The position numbers and the translations under genes are program-made. A model generated the notes under the pieces. It made no database searches. It saw only the letters and a program-made list of their open reading frames with translations, and was not told where the DNA came from. Positions 17,519 through 24,933 of a DNA stretch of 64,000 nt are shown here, one piece after another. Position 1 is the first letter of the stretch. Each line of letters begins with the position of its first letter. Source of the DNA: Nodosilinea sp. FACHB-141 (GTDB lineage: Bacteria > Cyanobacteriota > Cyanobacteriia > Phormidesmidales > Phormidesmidaceae); contig NZ_JACJPP010000021.1 in assembly GCF_014696135.1 (NCBI RefSeq), positions 186,001 through 250,000 of the forward strand. Reading direction: 5' to 3'.

Positions 17519-19984
17519 ATGTTCAAACGCCACAGTGCCAATGCCCAAAGCGCTATTACATTTCGAGGACGATCGCGGCTCTGGATGGCCGCAGCACCTT
17601 TACTGATAGCCGCTACCGTTGTGCTAGAGCGAGACGGGGTCTGGGCTCAGGATCCTAATCCTCTTGAGGGCATTGAAATTCCCACCTCGTTGGCACCGGG
17701 CAGCGAACTCACGATTGAGAGCTCAGAGGCCATGCGCCTGGTGAATGAGGCGCTGCGATCGCGCTTCTCCAGCCAGTACGGCGATGCCGAGGTGGTCGTT
17801 GACTACGACAGCGCCAGCAACGCCCTGCAAGCTCTGGCCGACGGTGACGCTGACCTCGCCGCCATTGGCCGTAGCCTCACCGAGGAAGAGATCAGTGCCG
17901 GACTGCGGGAAGTGCCGGTTTCGCGCCCAAAAATCGCCATTTTGGTCAGCCCCAACAACCCCTTTACCGGCAGCCTCACCATTGAGCAGTTTGCCCAAAT
18001 CTTTCGCGGCGAAATTAGCAACTGGTCTGAGGTCGGCGGCCAAGATGCCCCTATCGTGCTGGTCGACCAACCCGCCAACAGCGATACCCGCCAAGCCTTT
18101 CGCAACTATCCGGTATTTGAGAGCGGGGTGTTTGAGTCAGACCCAGGGGCCACCGTGCTATTAGAGGCCAGCGCGGTAACCATCGCCGAAAATCTCGACG
18201 AAAACAGCATTAGCTATGTCGTTGCCGAACAGGCGCTCAACAACCCGGCGGTGAAAATTGTGCCCATGCACGATACCCTGCCCAACGACGAGCGCTATCC
18301 TTTTTCTCAGCCCCTCTCCTACGTTTACAATCCCGAGACGGCCAGCCCAGCAGCCCTCGCTTTCCTTGGATTTGCCGTCAGCCCCACCAGTGAGGCGCTA
18401 ATCGAGGGGGCCCAAGACGCAGCGATCGCCGATGGTGGCACCACCGAGGCAGAAACCGACCCCACTGCCGAAGCTACCCCAGAAACAACCCTCGAAGAAA
18501 CCGACCCCGTCCCTCCCGCTTCAGCCCCGGCGCGAGGTCTACCCTGGTGGCCTTGGCTGCTGGCGCTGCCCGTCCTAGGTGGTCTACTCTGGTGGCTGCT
18601 TAAGGATAGTGCGCCGGTAGCAGCACCGATCGCCGCTCCCATAGCCGCTCCCCTAGCGGCCGCCGCCGATCGCCGCATTATTCTCACGCCGCGCAACTGC
18701 CGCGACGCCTACGCCTACTGGGAACTGCCCGAAGGCGAAGTCGAGGCGCTGCGCCAGCAAAATTGCTCCTTAGCACTCAAGCTTCACGATGTCACCGACA
18801 TTGCCGATGTCGACCGACAGTCGCCCCACAACACCTACCCATTTGACTGCGACACCGTAGCCGTGGGCGATCGCCACTTCCCCGTGGCCGTCGACGATCG
18901 CGACTATCTGGTCGAACTGGGTTACCTGAGCACCGACAATACCTGGCATGCCCTAGCCCGCTCAGCCCCCGTGCGCATGCCTGCCTGCTCCAGCAGCGTC
19001 ATCCCCAGCACTGTAGGGGTAGGCACGGCAGCTACAGCTGCCGCTGGTTTGGGTGCCCTGGGTGTGGGTGCAGCCGCGATCGCCCGCCCGCCCGAAACCG
19101 CTGCCCCGGCAAGAGTCACTCTCACTCCGCGCAATTGCAGAACGGCCGACGCCTATTGGGAACTGCCCGCGTCAACTGTGGAAGACCTCAAGGCTGGCTC
19201 TCGCAGCCTCAAGGCTCGGCTGTACGATGTTACCGAACTGCCCGGCCACGGCAGCCGCCTCAACAGCCTGCAAGAGTTTAACGCCGAGATGGTGGCCCAG
19301 GGCGAGCTGCAACTGCCCATTGCCATTGACGATCGCGACTACCTGGTAGAGGTGGGCTATGTCGACAGCAACTACCAGTGGCAAGCCCTGGCTAAGTCTC
19401 AGCCGGTGCGCGTACCCGTCTGCCCGTCGAATGGTGCCGCTACCTTCCCTGGTACCACCCTCGGCTCTCCCCTCGACGGAACTGTTGGTTTGAACGACGA
19501 CCTACAGACTGAGCTAACCGAAGTGGACGCGATCGCAGAGACGGCCCTCCCCGGACTAGCTGGTGGAGTCACCGCCGCTGGCCTAGGCTTGGAGAGCCAC
19601 ACTGCTGACGCTGCCTCAGGGCAGGAGACCGCCGCTGGCGTCGGTCGACGCACCGACTTAGGCGTTGAGAGCAAAATTGTTCTGGTGCCCCGCAGTTCTA
19701 CTACCGCCTACGCCTACTGGGAAGTTGCCCCGGCCCACCAAGAGGCCCTACGGCAGGAAGGGGGTCGAGTTATGGCCCTGCGCATTCACGATGTCACCAA
19801 CTTAGACCCTGACAGCCAGCCCCCCCACGCCACCCAGGAATACATTTTGACGGACGGCGACCAAGACCACCCCGTGTCGATCTGGACAGCCGATCGCGAC
19901 TACGTGGCCGAATTGGGCTACCTCACCGACGCCGGTCAGTGGCTCCAGCTGGTGCGATCGCTTCCCGTGCGCGTGCCCGCGTAG
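17519..19984 (+). CDS. PstS-like periplasmic domain fused to membrane segment and three DUF4912 domains
   Basis: Product of 821 aa. Residues 20-43 form a signal or anchor segment ending VWAQ. Residues about 60-300 resemble a phosphate-type solute-binding domain (GDADLAAIGRSLTEEEI, FAQIFRGEISNWSEVGG, ANSDTRQAF, SYVYN). An acidic Thr/Glu-rich linker follows. Residues about 339-361 are one membrane helix (WPWLLALPVLGGLLWWLL). Three DUF4912-type repeats follow at about 384-487, 531-635 and 718-821, each with (L/V)(T/V)PR, AYWE(L/V), DRDY(L/V)(A/V)E(L/V)GY and a closing PVR. No pst transporter genes are adjacent. A ligand-binding outer domain coupled to inner repeats suggests sensing or scaffolding rather than transport; this is inference. 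Confidence 0.85.
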   Translation: MFKRHSANAQSAITFRGRSRLWMAAAPLLIAATVVLERDGVWAQDPNPLEGIEIPTSLAPGSELTIESSEAMRLVNEALRSRFSSQYGDAEVVVDYDSASNALQALADGDADLAAIGRSLTEEEISAGLREVPVSRPKIAILVSPNNPFTGSLTIEQFAQIFRGEISNWSEVGGQDAPIVLVDQPANSDTRQAFRNYPVFESGVFESDPGATVLLEASAVTIAENLDENSISYVVAEQALNNPAVKIVPMHDTLPNDERYPFSQPLSYVYNPETASPAALAFLGFAVSPTSEALIEGAQDAAIADGGTTEAETDPTAEATPETTLEETDPVPPASAPARGLPWWPWLLALPVLGGLLWWLLKDSAPVAAPIAAPIAAPLAAAADRRIILTPRNCRDAYAYWELPEGEVEALRQQNCSLALKLHDVTDIADVDRQSPHNTYPFDCDTVAVGDRHFPVAVDDRDYLVELGYLSTDNTWHALARSAPVRMPACSSSVIPSTVGVGTAATAAAGLGALGVGAAAIARPPETAAPARVTLTPRNCRTADAYWELPASTVEDLKAGSRSLKARLYDVTELPGHGSRLNSLQEFNAEMVAQGELQLPIAIDDRDYLVEVGYVDSNYQWQALAKSQPVRVPVCPSNGAATFPGTTLGSPLDGTVGLNDDLQTELTEVDAIAETALPGLAGGVTAAGLGLESHTADAASGQETAAGVGRRTDLGVESKIVLVPRSSTTAYAYWEVAPAHQEALRQEGGRVMALRIHDVTNLDPDSQPPHATQEYILTDGDQDHPVSIWTADRDYVAELGYLTDAGQWLQLVRSLPVRVPA

Positions 19985-20057
19985 GCCGCTCCGGCGTTAT
20001 CTCCCATGCTTTGACCGCATTTGCTCTACGACTGCACTTCAGTTGAAAGGAACGATC

Positions 20058-20582
20058 ATGTCTCTGTTTTTTGATGTTCTGAGCTCTATCAACAACCCCA
20101 ACCAGCGGGGCAGCGTCGATCAGCTCAGCTCGGTGATGACCTCTGTACAGCAGCTCGCCGGCAGCCAGGGCATGAGCACCGACCAAATGGGGGATGTTCT
20201 CAACGCTCTGGGGGCCGCTCTACAGCCCACCCTCAAACAGCAGGCCGCTACCATGGGTACCGGTCAGCTCGAAGGCATGCTCGGCAAGCTGTCTGGGGCT
20301 GGGGGCGCAGCAGCACTCGCCGCTGCCATTCCGCCTCAGATGCAGCAGCTGATTGAGGCTGTGGCCCAAAAGAGTGGTCTAAATACGGGCATGATTCAAG
20401 CCATGCTGCCCAAGCTATTGCCCGTGGTGATTGGGCTGCTGGGCATGGGAGCCGCTAAGCCCGGTGCAGTCAGCGGCGGCAACCCACTGCTCAAAACGTT
20501 CCTCGATTCTGGCGCTTCCAACTCCACCGACCTGGGCACCGTAGTGAAGTTTGCCGAACGCTTTCTGAATCCACCCCAGTAG
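20058..20582 (+). CDS. DUF937-like hypothetical protein
   Basis: Product of 174 aa, start chosen at the ATG 20058 with GAAAGGA six bases upstream. It begins MSLFFDVLSSINNPNQRGS, is rich in Gln, Gly and Ala, and is built of amphipathic helices (MGDVLNALGAALQPTLKQQ, IPPQMQQLIEAVAQKSG, MIQAMLPKLLPVVIGLLGMG). This pattern recalls the DUF937/YidB-like family. Function unknown. It follows the PstS-like fusion by about 70 bases and may be co-transcribed. Confidence 0.75.
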   Translation: MSLFFDVLSSINNPNQRGSVDQLSSVMTSVQQLAGSQGMSTDQMGDVLNALGAALQPTLKQQAATMGTGQLEGMLGKLSGAGGAAALAAAIPPQMQQLIEAVAQKSGLNTGMIQAMLPKLLPVVIGLLGMGAAKPGAVSGGNPLLKTFLDSGASNSTDLGTVVKFAERFLNPPQ

Positions 20583-20630
20583 GTTGAGTTGGCGTTGGTG
20601 ACAACTGCTGCTGAGCATTTTTTGGGAAGA

Positions 20631-20718
20631 GATGAGGAAGGTGAGAAGGGTGGCAGGCTTGGCACCGCCTCCAATCCCCTATCCCTCCATCCCCCTCATC
20701 TCCCTCACCTTCCTTATC
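20631..20718. repeat. Long-range hairpin between convergent genes
   Basis: GATGAGGAAGGTGAG (20631-20645) pairs with 20704-20718 (CTCACCTTCCTTATC) with one G-T pair. The arms are joined by a C/T-rich spacer with CCATCCCCCTCATC words. It sits between the convergent DUF937-like and acetyltransferase genes and may act as a bidirectional terminator. Confidence 0.5.
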
Positions 20719-20722
20719 CCCT

Positions 20723-21343
20723 TCACCGCCGCTGTAGCGTCCAAAACGTTGGCGCCTGGTCGGCAAAGGGCCCGGTTTTAACAATTTCAAAGCCGTGGCG
20801 CTGGTAAAAGCGCACCGCGCCCTCGGTGGAGGTTTCGACGTAGCAGGGGTGATGGGTACGGTTACTTTCATCTAGGCCTGGCAGCATGAGCTGGTGACCA
20901 ACGCCTTGGCGCTGGCAGCTGGGGCTAACCGCCAGCAACATCAGATACCAGTGGGGCTGGGGCATGGCCTGGTGGCGATAATGGTCGAGGGCCAAGGCGG
21001 CCTGCCAGCGGGGCAAATACTGTAGGGGCAGACGAAAGGGCAGCTCATATAACCCTGCCCGCAGCAGGTCCATGAGATCGACTGACTGCTCTGGCGGCAT
21101 CCAAATCACCACGCCCTTGAGGGTCTGGCCATCACTCAGGCAATAGCTGTGTCCGCCCCCAGCCCCACAGATTAGCAGCATGCGAAATAGGTAGGCCATC
21201 ACCGCCTGGCGATCGCACACATCGGCAGGTACCAGGTAGCGCAGCAGCGGGTCGTCGGCGAAGGCTGCTATCAGAAGCTCGGTAGCTTCATCGAATTGGG
21301 CGGGTTGCAGGGTGGTTAAGGCCAGGGTTTCCATGGGGTTCAC
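20723..21343 (-). CDS. GNAT family N-acetyltransferase
   Basis: Product of 206 aa. The acetyl-CoA loop is LLAVSPSCQRQGVGHQLM, followed by CYVETS and GAVRFYQRHGFEIV. The N-terminal AAFADDPLLRYLVP and overall plan resemble the group that includes puromycin N-acetyltransferase, but the substrate is unknown. It is the last gene of a three-gene operon with a TetR regulator. Its start overlaps the stop of the 66-aa gene by four bases (ATGA), implying translational coupling. Confidence 0.88.
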   Translation of the reverse strand: MNPMETLALTTLQPAQFDEATELLIAAFADDPLLRYLVPADVCDRQAVMAYLFRMLLICGAGGGHSYCLSDGQTLKGVVIWMPPEQSVDLMDLLRAGLYELPFRLPLQYLPRWQAALALDHYRHQAMPQPHWYLMLLAVSPSCQRQGVGHQLMLPGLDESNRTHHPCYVETSTEGAVRFYQRHGFEIVKTGPFADQAPTFWTLQRR

Positions 21344-21540
21344 CAGATTAGATCGTTGAGAAGCGCGGTCAATTTAACGCCGTCAATTTTTACCAGAGTG
21401 GACATCCAGCGAATGGCGGCGCGATCGCGATCGACCCCGCACAGCAGCAGCCACTGCCACCCTGCCCGCGCCAGCACTAGCCAGGGATAGATCTGGCGGC
21501 GACCATAGCGCAGCCACACCCAAAGCGAACGCAGAATCAT
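21340..21540 (-). CDS. Small basic, Trp-rich hypothetical protein in TetR operon
   Basis: Product of 66 aa, unrecognised. It overlaps the upstream TetR gene and the downstream GNAT gene by four bases each, which supports it being a true gene. It is rich in Trp, Arg and Leu (SLWVWLRYGRRQIYPWLVLA, then WQWLLLCGVDRDRAAIRWM), suggesting membrane-surface association. Confidence 0.65.
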   Translation of the reverse strand: MILRSLWVWLRYGRRQIYPWLVLARAGWQWLLLCGVDRDRAAIRWMSTLVKIDGVKLTALLNDLIW

Positions 21541-22121
21541 CGCTTTCCTCCAGGGAATTTCTCCAAGTAGGCGGTGAGTAAGTCGGCCAAAAGCTCAGCC
21601 TGCTGGCGGTAGGACACCATTGCTGGGTCCACCATGCGCTCCGAAATCAGGCCATCGCAGAGGCAGAGCACATGGGTAGCTACGACTGGATCGTTAATTT
21701 GAAGGGCAATCATGATTTCGTCGCGCGATCGCACACTGACCCGCTGCACCGCCTCGTTTACCCGCGACTGCCCTATCCCTGCCTGCTGATAAAAATCCAT
21801 CATCAGCAAGGTCTGCTTGATGAAATAGTCTTCGTTGGCTTCCAAAAAATCGCCCAGGGCCAAAATGCGCTCCCTCAGGGTGCTCAACCCTTGAATCTGA
21901 GCGGTGGCCCGCAGCAAATCTTGAGTAGTAAGCTCTTCGATCAACTGCATAAACAGATCTTCCTTACTGGGGAAGTAGTAATACAGCGTGCCGGTGGAAA
22001 CCCCTAGCGCTTTGGCAATTTGCCGGGTAGTCAGGCTGGCGTAACCGTGGTCGGCAAATAGGTCAAAGCACTGGCTTAAAAGCTCTTTGCGATACTCATC
22101 GTGGTCGACAACCTTCGGCAT
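21537..22121 (-). CDS. TetR/AcrR family transcriptional regulator
   Basis: Product of 194 aa. The N-terminal helix-turn-helix is typical (FADHGYASLTTRQIAKALGVSTGTLYYYFPSKEDLF), and the C-terminal ligand domain is divergent. It leads an operon with a 66-aa protein and a GNAT acetyltransferase. Palindromes in its own promoter suggest autorepression relieved by an unknown small molecule. Confidence 0.93.
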   Translation of the reverse strand: MPKVVDHDEYRKELLSQCFDLFADHGYASLTTRQIAKALGVSTGTLYYYFPSKEDLFMQLIEELTTQDLLRATAQIQGLSTLRERILALGDFLEANEDYFIKQTLLMMDFYQQAGIGQSRVNEAVQRVSVRSRDEIMIALQINDPVVATHVLCLCDGLISERMVDPAMVSYRQQAELLADLLTAYLEKFPGGKR

Positions 22122-22130
22122 TCTTTTTTT

Positions 22131-22180
22131 AACTGAGCGCTCGTTATTTTTAAGAGTAGCACAGGTTTTTTGCCTGTCAA
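22131..22180 (-). promoter_or_regulatory. Promoter and putative operators of the TetR operon
   Basis: On the minus strand, TTGACA (22175-22180) and TACTCT (22153-22158) form -35 and -10 boxes 16 bases apart. The spacer holds an inverted repeat ACAGG...CCTGT (22161-22177). Just downstream, AACTGAGCGCTCGTT (22131-22145) contains the perfect palindrome GAGCGCTC. Both are candidate TetR operators. Confidence 0.6.
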
Positions 22181-22333
22181 TTCTGCTGGGCAGGTGGGCT
22201 GTTTAGCCAACGGGAATGGTCGTTGGAGCCGTATCGTCCAGCTCTACGTCCTTGAGAATTTGCCAAACCGTCTGTGATTCCTTGGATTGGGAACCCAGCG
22301 CGAAAACTGACGGCAATTTGTACGATCCGCAGG

Positions 22334-23206
22334 CTATAAATGCAGAAACTTCTCTAGGGCGGCGACCATAGCGGGGGGCCAGCGGCGCACGGTGCCAACC
22401 CAGTCTAAGTCTCTGTAGCGGTGATCGAGGCCCATGACGGCGACCCAGTTGCTTTCGGCTTCGCCACTTTGGCCCTGGCCCCAGAGCGCGGCGGTGAGGG
22501 CAGCGCGAGCATCGGCAAAGTTGGGGTAGCGGCGGGTAAGACTGCGGAACTGGCGAATAGCTTCTTCGGCGTTGCCCAATTGGTATTCGGCCAAGGCAGC
22601 GTTAACCCGGGCAAAGGCAAATTTGGGGTCGAGATCAACGGCTTTTTGGTAGTCAGCTAGGGCCGTTTCCCAATTGCCCAGACCGGCTTGGGCGTTGCCC
22701 CGGTTGTTATAGGCAGCGGCATCGTCAGGGTTAAGAGCGAGAACCTGGCTGTAGTCGGCGATCGCATCCTCCCAGCGCCCCAAACCTTCTAAAGCCGCTC
22801 CTCGATTGAGGTAAGGGTCGGGCTGCTCTGGGGCCAGCGTCACCGCCTGGTTGTAGTCTTCTAGCGCTTCAGCCAACTTATTTTGGCTCACCCGCACGTT
22901 ACCCCGGTTGCTCCACAGGGCAGCTTCGTTGGGCAGATAGTCGATCAGTTGGCTCCAGTAGGTTTCGGCCTCGACAAACTGGCCCTTTTGGGAAGCGGTA
23001 AAGGCCTTTTGGCGCAGGTCAGAAATCTCCTGCACTACCTGGGGGGAAAGGTCTGCCGGGGTGGATTGTGCTCGAGCGGGAAGGACCCAACCCGTCCAGA
23101 GGAGCAGGCAGACGATAGCAGCTATCAATCGCCCTTTCCATGGAAATGGAATAGGTGTGCGAGGTTGGGGAGTGATGTCCTGGGTGGGTTGGGGCCAAAA
23201 CGTCAT
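22334..23206 (-). CDS. Exported TPR protein
   Basis: Product of 290 aa. A hydrophobic segment near residues 28-44 with cleavage-like ARAQS around 44-48 suggests export to periplasm or thylakoid lumen. About five tetratricopeptide repeats follow (ALWSNRGNVRVSQNKLAEALEDYNQA, PYLNRGAALEGLGRWEDAIADYSQ, AYNNRGNAQAGLGNWETALADYQKA and weaker ones). It most likely acts as a protein-interaction scaffold. No neighbour clearly indicates the partner. Confidence 0.85.
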   Translation of the reverse strand: MTFWPQPTQDITPQPRTPIPFPWKGRLIAAIVCLLLWTGWVLPARAQSTPADLSPQVVQEISDLRQKAFTASQKGQFVEAETYWSQLIDYLPNEAALWSNRGNVRVSQNKLAEALEDYNQAVTLAPEQPDPYLNRGAALEGLGRWEDAIADYSQVLALNPDDAAAYNNRGNAQAGLGNWETALADYQKAVDLDPKFAFARVNAALAEYQLGNAEEAIRQFRSLTRRYPNFADARAALTAALWGQGQSGEAESNWVAVMGLDHRYRDLDWVGTVRRWPPAMVAALEKFLHL

Positions 23207-23265
23207 AGATGTCCTACACGGTTGAGGGATAGATCACTGCCTTCACTACACCATAGCGATACAGT

Positions 23266-23790
23266 TCAAATAAACCCCAGATCATTGCTGCGCCCGGCGT
23301 GGGCTAGGGCAAGCTGGTAATATTTCTGGGCGTGCTCTAGCAGTTCTAGGGCCTGCTGGTCGGAGACGTGGCGCACCACTTGGCCGGGGACGCCCAGAAC
23401 GAGCGATCGCTTCGGCACATCCTTAGTCACCACCGCCCCGGCCCCGATGATGCTGCCGGTGCCCACCCGCACACCGTCCAGCACGATCGCCCCAATGCCG
23501 ATTAAGCAGCCTCGCTCAATGTGAGCGCTGTGGATGACGGCGCGGTGACCGACGGTGACATAGTCTTCGAGCACTGTGGGCTGGCCGGGGTCACCGTGGA
23601 GAATTGCTCCATCCTGCACATTGCTGTAGGCCCCAACTTCGATGCGTTCGACATCGCCGCGCAGCACGGCACTGTACCAAATGTTGCAGCCTTCATGGAG
23701 CGTGATTTGGCCCATCACCGTGGCGTTGGGGGCTACAAACGCCGCCTGAGACAGGTCGGGTCGAGGCCAGAGGGAGCTAGGGAAAGCCAT
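23266..23790 (-). CDS. Gamma-carbonic-anhydrase family protein
   Basis: Product of 174 aa forming a left-handed beta-helix. The three metal ligands appear as His65 (ILHGD), His82 and His87 (VGHRAVIH), with hexapeptide repeats throughout (VTVGHRAVI, LIGIGAIVLDGVRVG, SIIGAGAVVTKDV). It is similar to YrdA/PaaY-type trimers. Carbonic anhydrase activity is possible but not guaranteed in this family. I chose the internal ATG at 23790 (MAFPSSLWP); the frame extends 10 residues further. Confidence 0.9.
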   Translation of the reverse strand: MAFPSSLWPRPDLSQAAFVAPNATVMGQITLHEGCNIWYSAVLRGDVERIEVGAYSNVQDGAILHGDPGQPTVLEDYVTVGHRAVIHSAHIERGCLIGIGAIVLDGVRVGTGSIIGAGAVVTKDVPKRSLVLGVPGQVVRHVSDQQALELLEHAQKYYQLALAHAGRSNDLGFI

Positions 23791-23901
23791 AGCCAGAGGA
23801 GTCTCCAGGGAAATTCTCAAAAAAATCGGCGGTTTTAGACAATGGGATGTCCCGGCTACGGAGACAGCCGAGTTCCCACAGGTATAATACGGCTATAGCC
23901 C

Positions 23902-24465
23902 ATGCCCCTATCTGTTTCTCGCCCTCAAGAGGACACGTCTGGTCTCAGCCCAATGGTTAACTCCGCCTTGCAGTATCCCATCTATGGGCCAGAAATCCAG
24001 TGCCCTCACTGTCGCCAAACGATTCCGGCCTTGACGCTGACCGACACCTATCTGTGCACCCGCCACGGTGCCTTTGAGGCCAACCCCGACTCCAAGGAGC
24101 TAGTGCACCTCCAGTCGGGTCGGCACTGGCGTCAGTGGGAGGGTGAATGGTATCGCCAGCACACCCACCCCGACGGCATTCGCTTTGAGATTCACGAGGC
24201 GCTCGATCGCCTCTACACCCAGGGCTACAGGGCCACGCGGGTGATCATCGCCGAGCGCTACCAAGAGCTGGTCAATTCCTACCTAGAGCGCAACAACCCT
24301 TGGCGTGGGCAGGTTGAAACCTCCACAGCACCTAAGCTCTACGGCTTGCCGGTGGAGTTTAGCCCCCCCGCCGACGTCGACTCTCGCTGGGCGGTGATCA
24401 ACTTCAGCCTTGAAAAAGAGCCCGGCGTGCCGGTGCGCTATCCCTATTTCCGTCTCTTTGAGTAG
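23902..24465 (+). CDS. TIGR02652-type cyanobacterial conserved protein
   Basis: Product of 187 aa (170 aa if the second ATG at 23953, MVNSALQYP, is used; family members usually begin there). It has a CPHC pair and a C-x-RHG motif (YLCTRHGAFEANP) that could bind zinc. A strongly conserved-looking core follows (WRQWEGEWYRQHTHPDGIRFEIHEALDRLYTQGYRATRVIIA). I recognise it as a cyanobacteria-specific family of unknown function. Confidence 0.8.
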   Translation: MPLSVSRPQEDTSGLSPMVNSALQYPIYGPEIQCPHCRQTIPALTLTDTYLCTRHGAFEANPDSKELVHLQSGRHWRQWEGEWYRQHTHPDGIRFEIHEALDRLYTQGYRATRVIIAERYQELVNSYLERNNPWRGQVETSTAPKLYGLPVEFSPPADVDSRWAVINFSLEKEPGVPVRYPYFRLFE

Positions 24466-24485
24466 CTCTTTGAGCCGCCCGCCCG

Positions 24486-24914
24486 ATGCTCCACCATGCG
24501 TCCATTCGCACCCAGGATATTCACCGCGCGATCGCCTTCTACGAAGCCTTAGGGTTTACTGTCCACGAACGCTTTACCGCTGGCATCACCCTGGCCTGCT
24601 GGATGGAGGGTCTGGGGGGCCGCATTGAGCTAATTCAGGTGCCGGAGCCCCGCCCCGCCGCCGATGCCTTTGGCGATGAGCACTACAGTGGCTATTATCA
24701 TCTATCCTTTGATCTCACCGAGGCGACCTCTAGCCTGCCCTTGTGGCTAGAGGAGCTGCGCCAGCGGTTTGAGCAAGCGGCGGCGATGCCCAAGGTGCTG
24801 CTGGAACCCCAGCAGCAAATCATTGGCGATCGCGTCTATGAGGTGGCCTTTCTCGCCGATGCCGACGGACTGCCTTTGGAATTTATTCGAGTGCTGGGCT
24901 ATGTCCAACCCTGA
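24486..24914 (+). CDS. VOC superfamily (glyoxalase-like) protein
   Basis: Product of 142 aa with two beta-alpha-beta-beta-beta modules. The first opens LHHASIRTQDIHRAIAFYEALGF, and the second contains YHLSFDL and ends VAFLADADGLPLEFIRVL. Candidate metal ligands are His3/His4, Glu and the C-terminal Glu. Substrate unknown. It follows the TIGR02652 gene by 20 bases and overlaps or abuts the AAA gene, suggesting one operon. Confidence 0.85.
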   Translation: MLHHASIRTQDIHRAIAFYEALGFTVHERFTAGITLACWMEGLGGRIELIQVPEPRPAADAFGDEHYSGYYHLSFDLTEATSSLPLWLEELRQRFEQAAAMPKVLLEPQQQIIGDRVYEVAFLADADGLPLEFIRVLGYVQP

Positions 24915-24933
24915 GGGGCCTAATTTTGAGAGA

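Noticed and set aside
24769-24933. Longer N-terminus for the AAA protein reaching back into the VOC gene
   Set aside because: The first 44 or more codons overlap the well-supported VOC coding region in another frame and are not protein-like.
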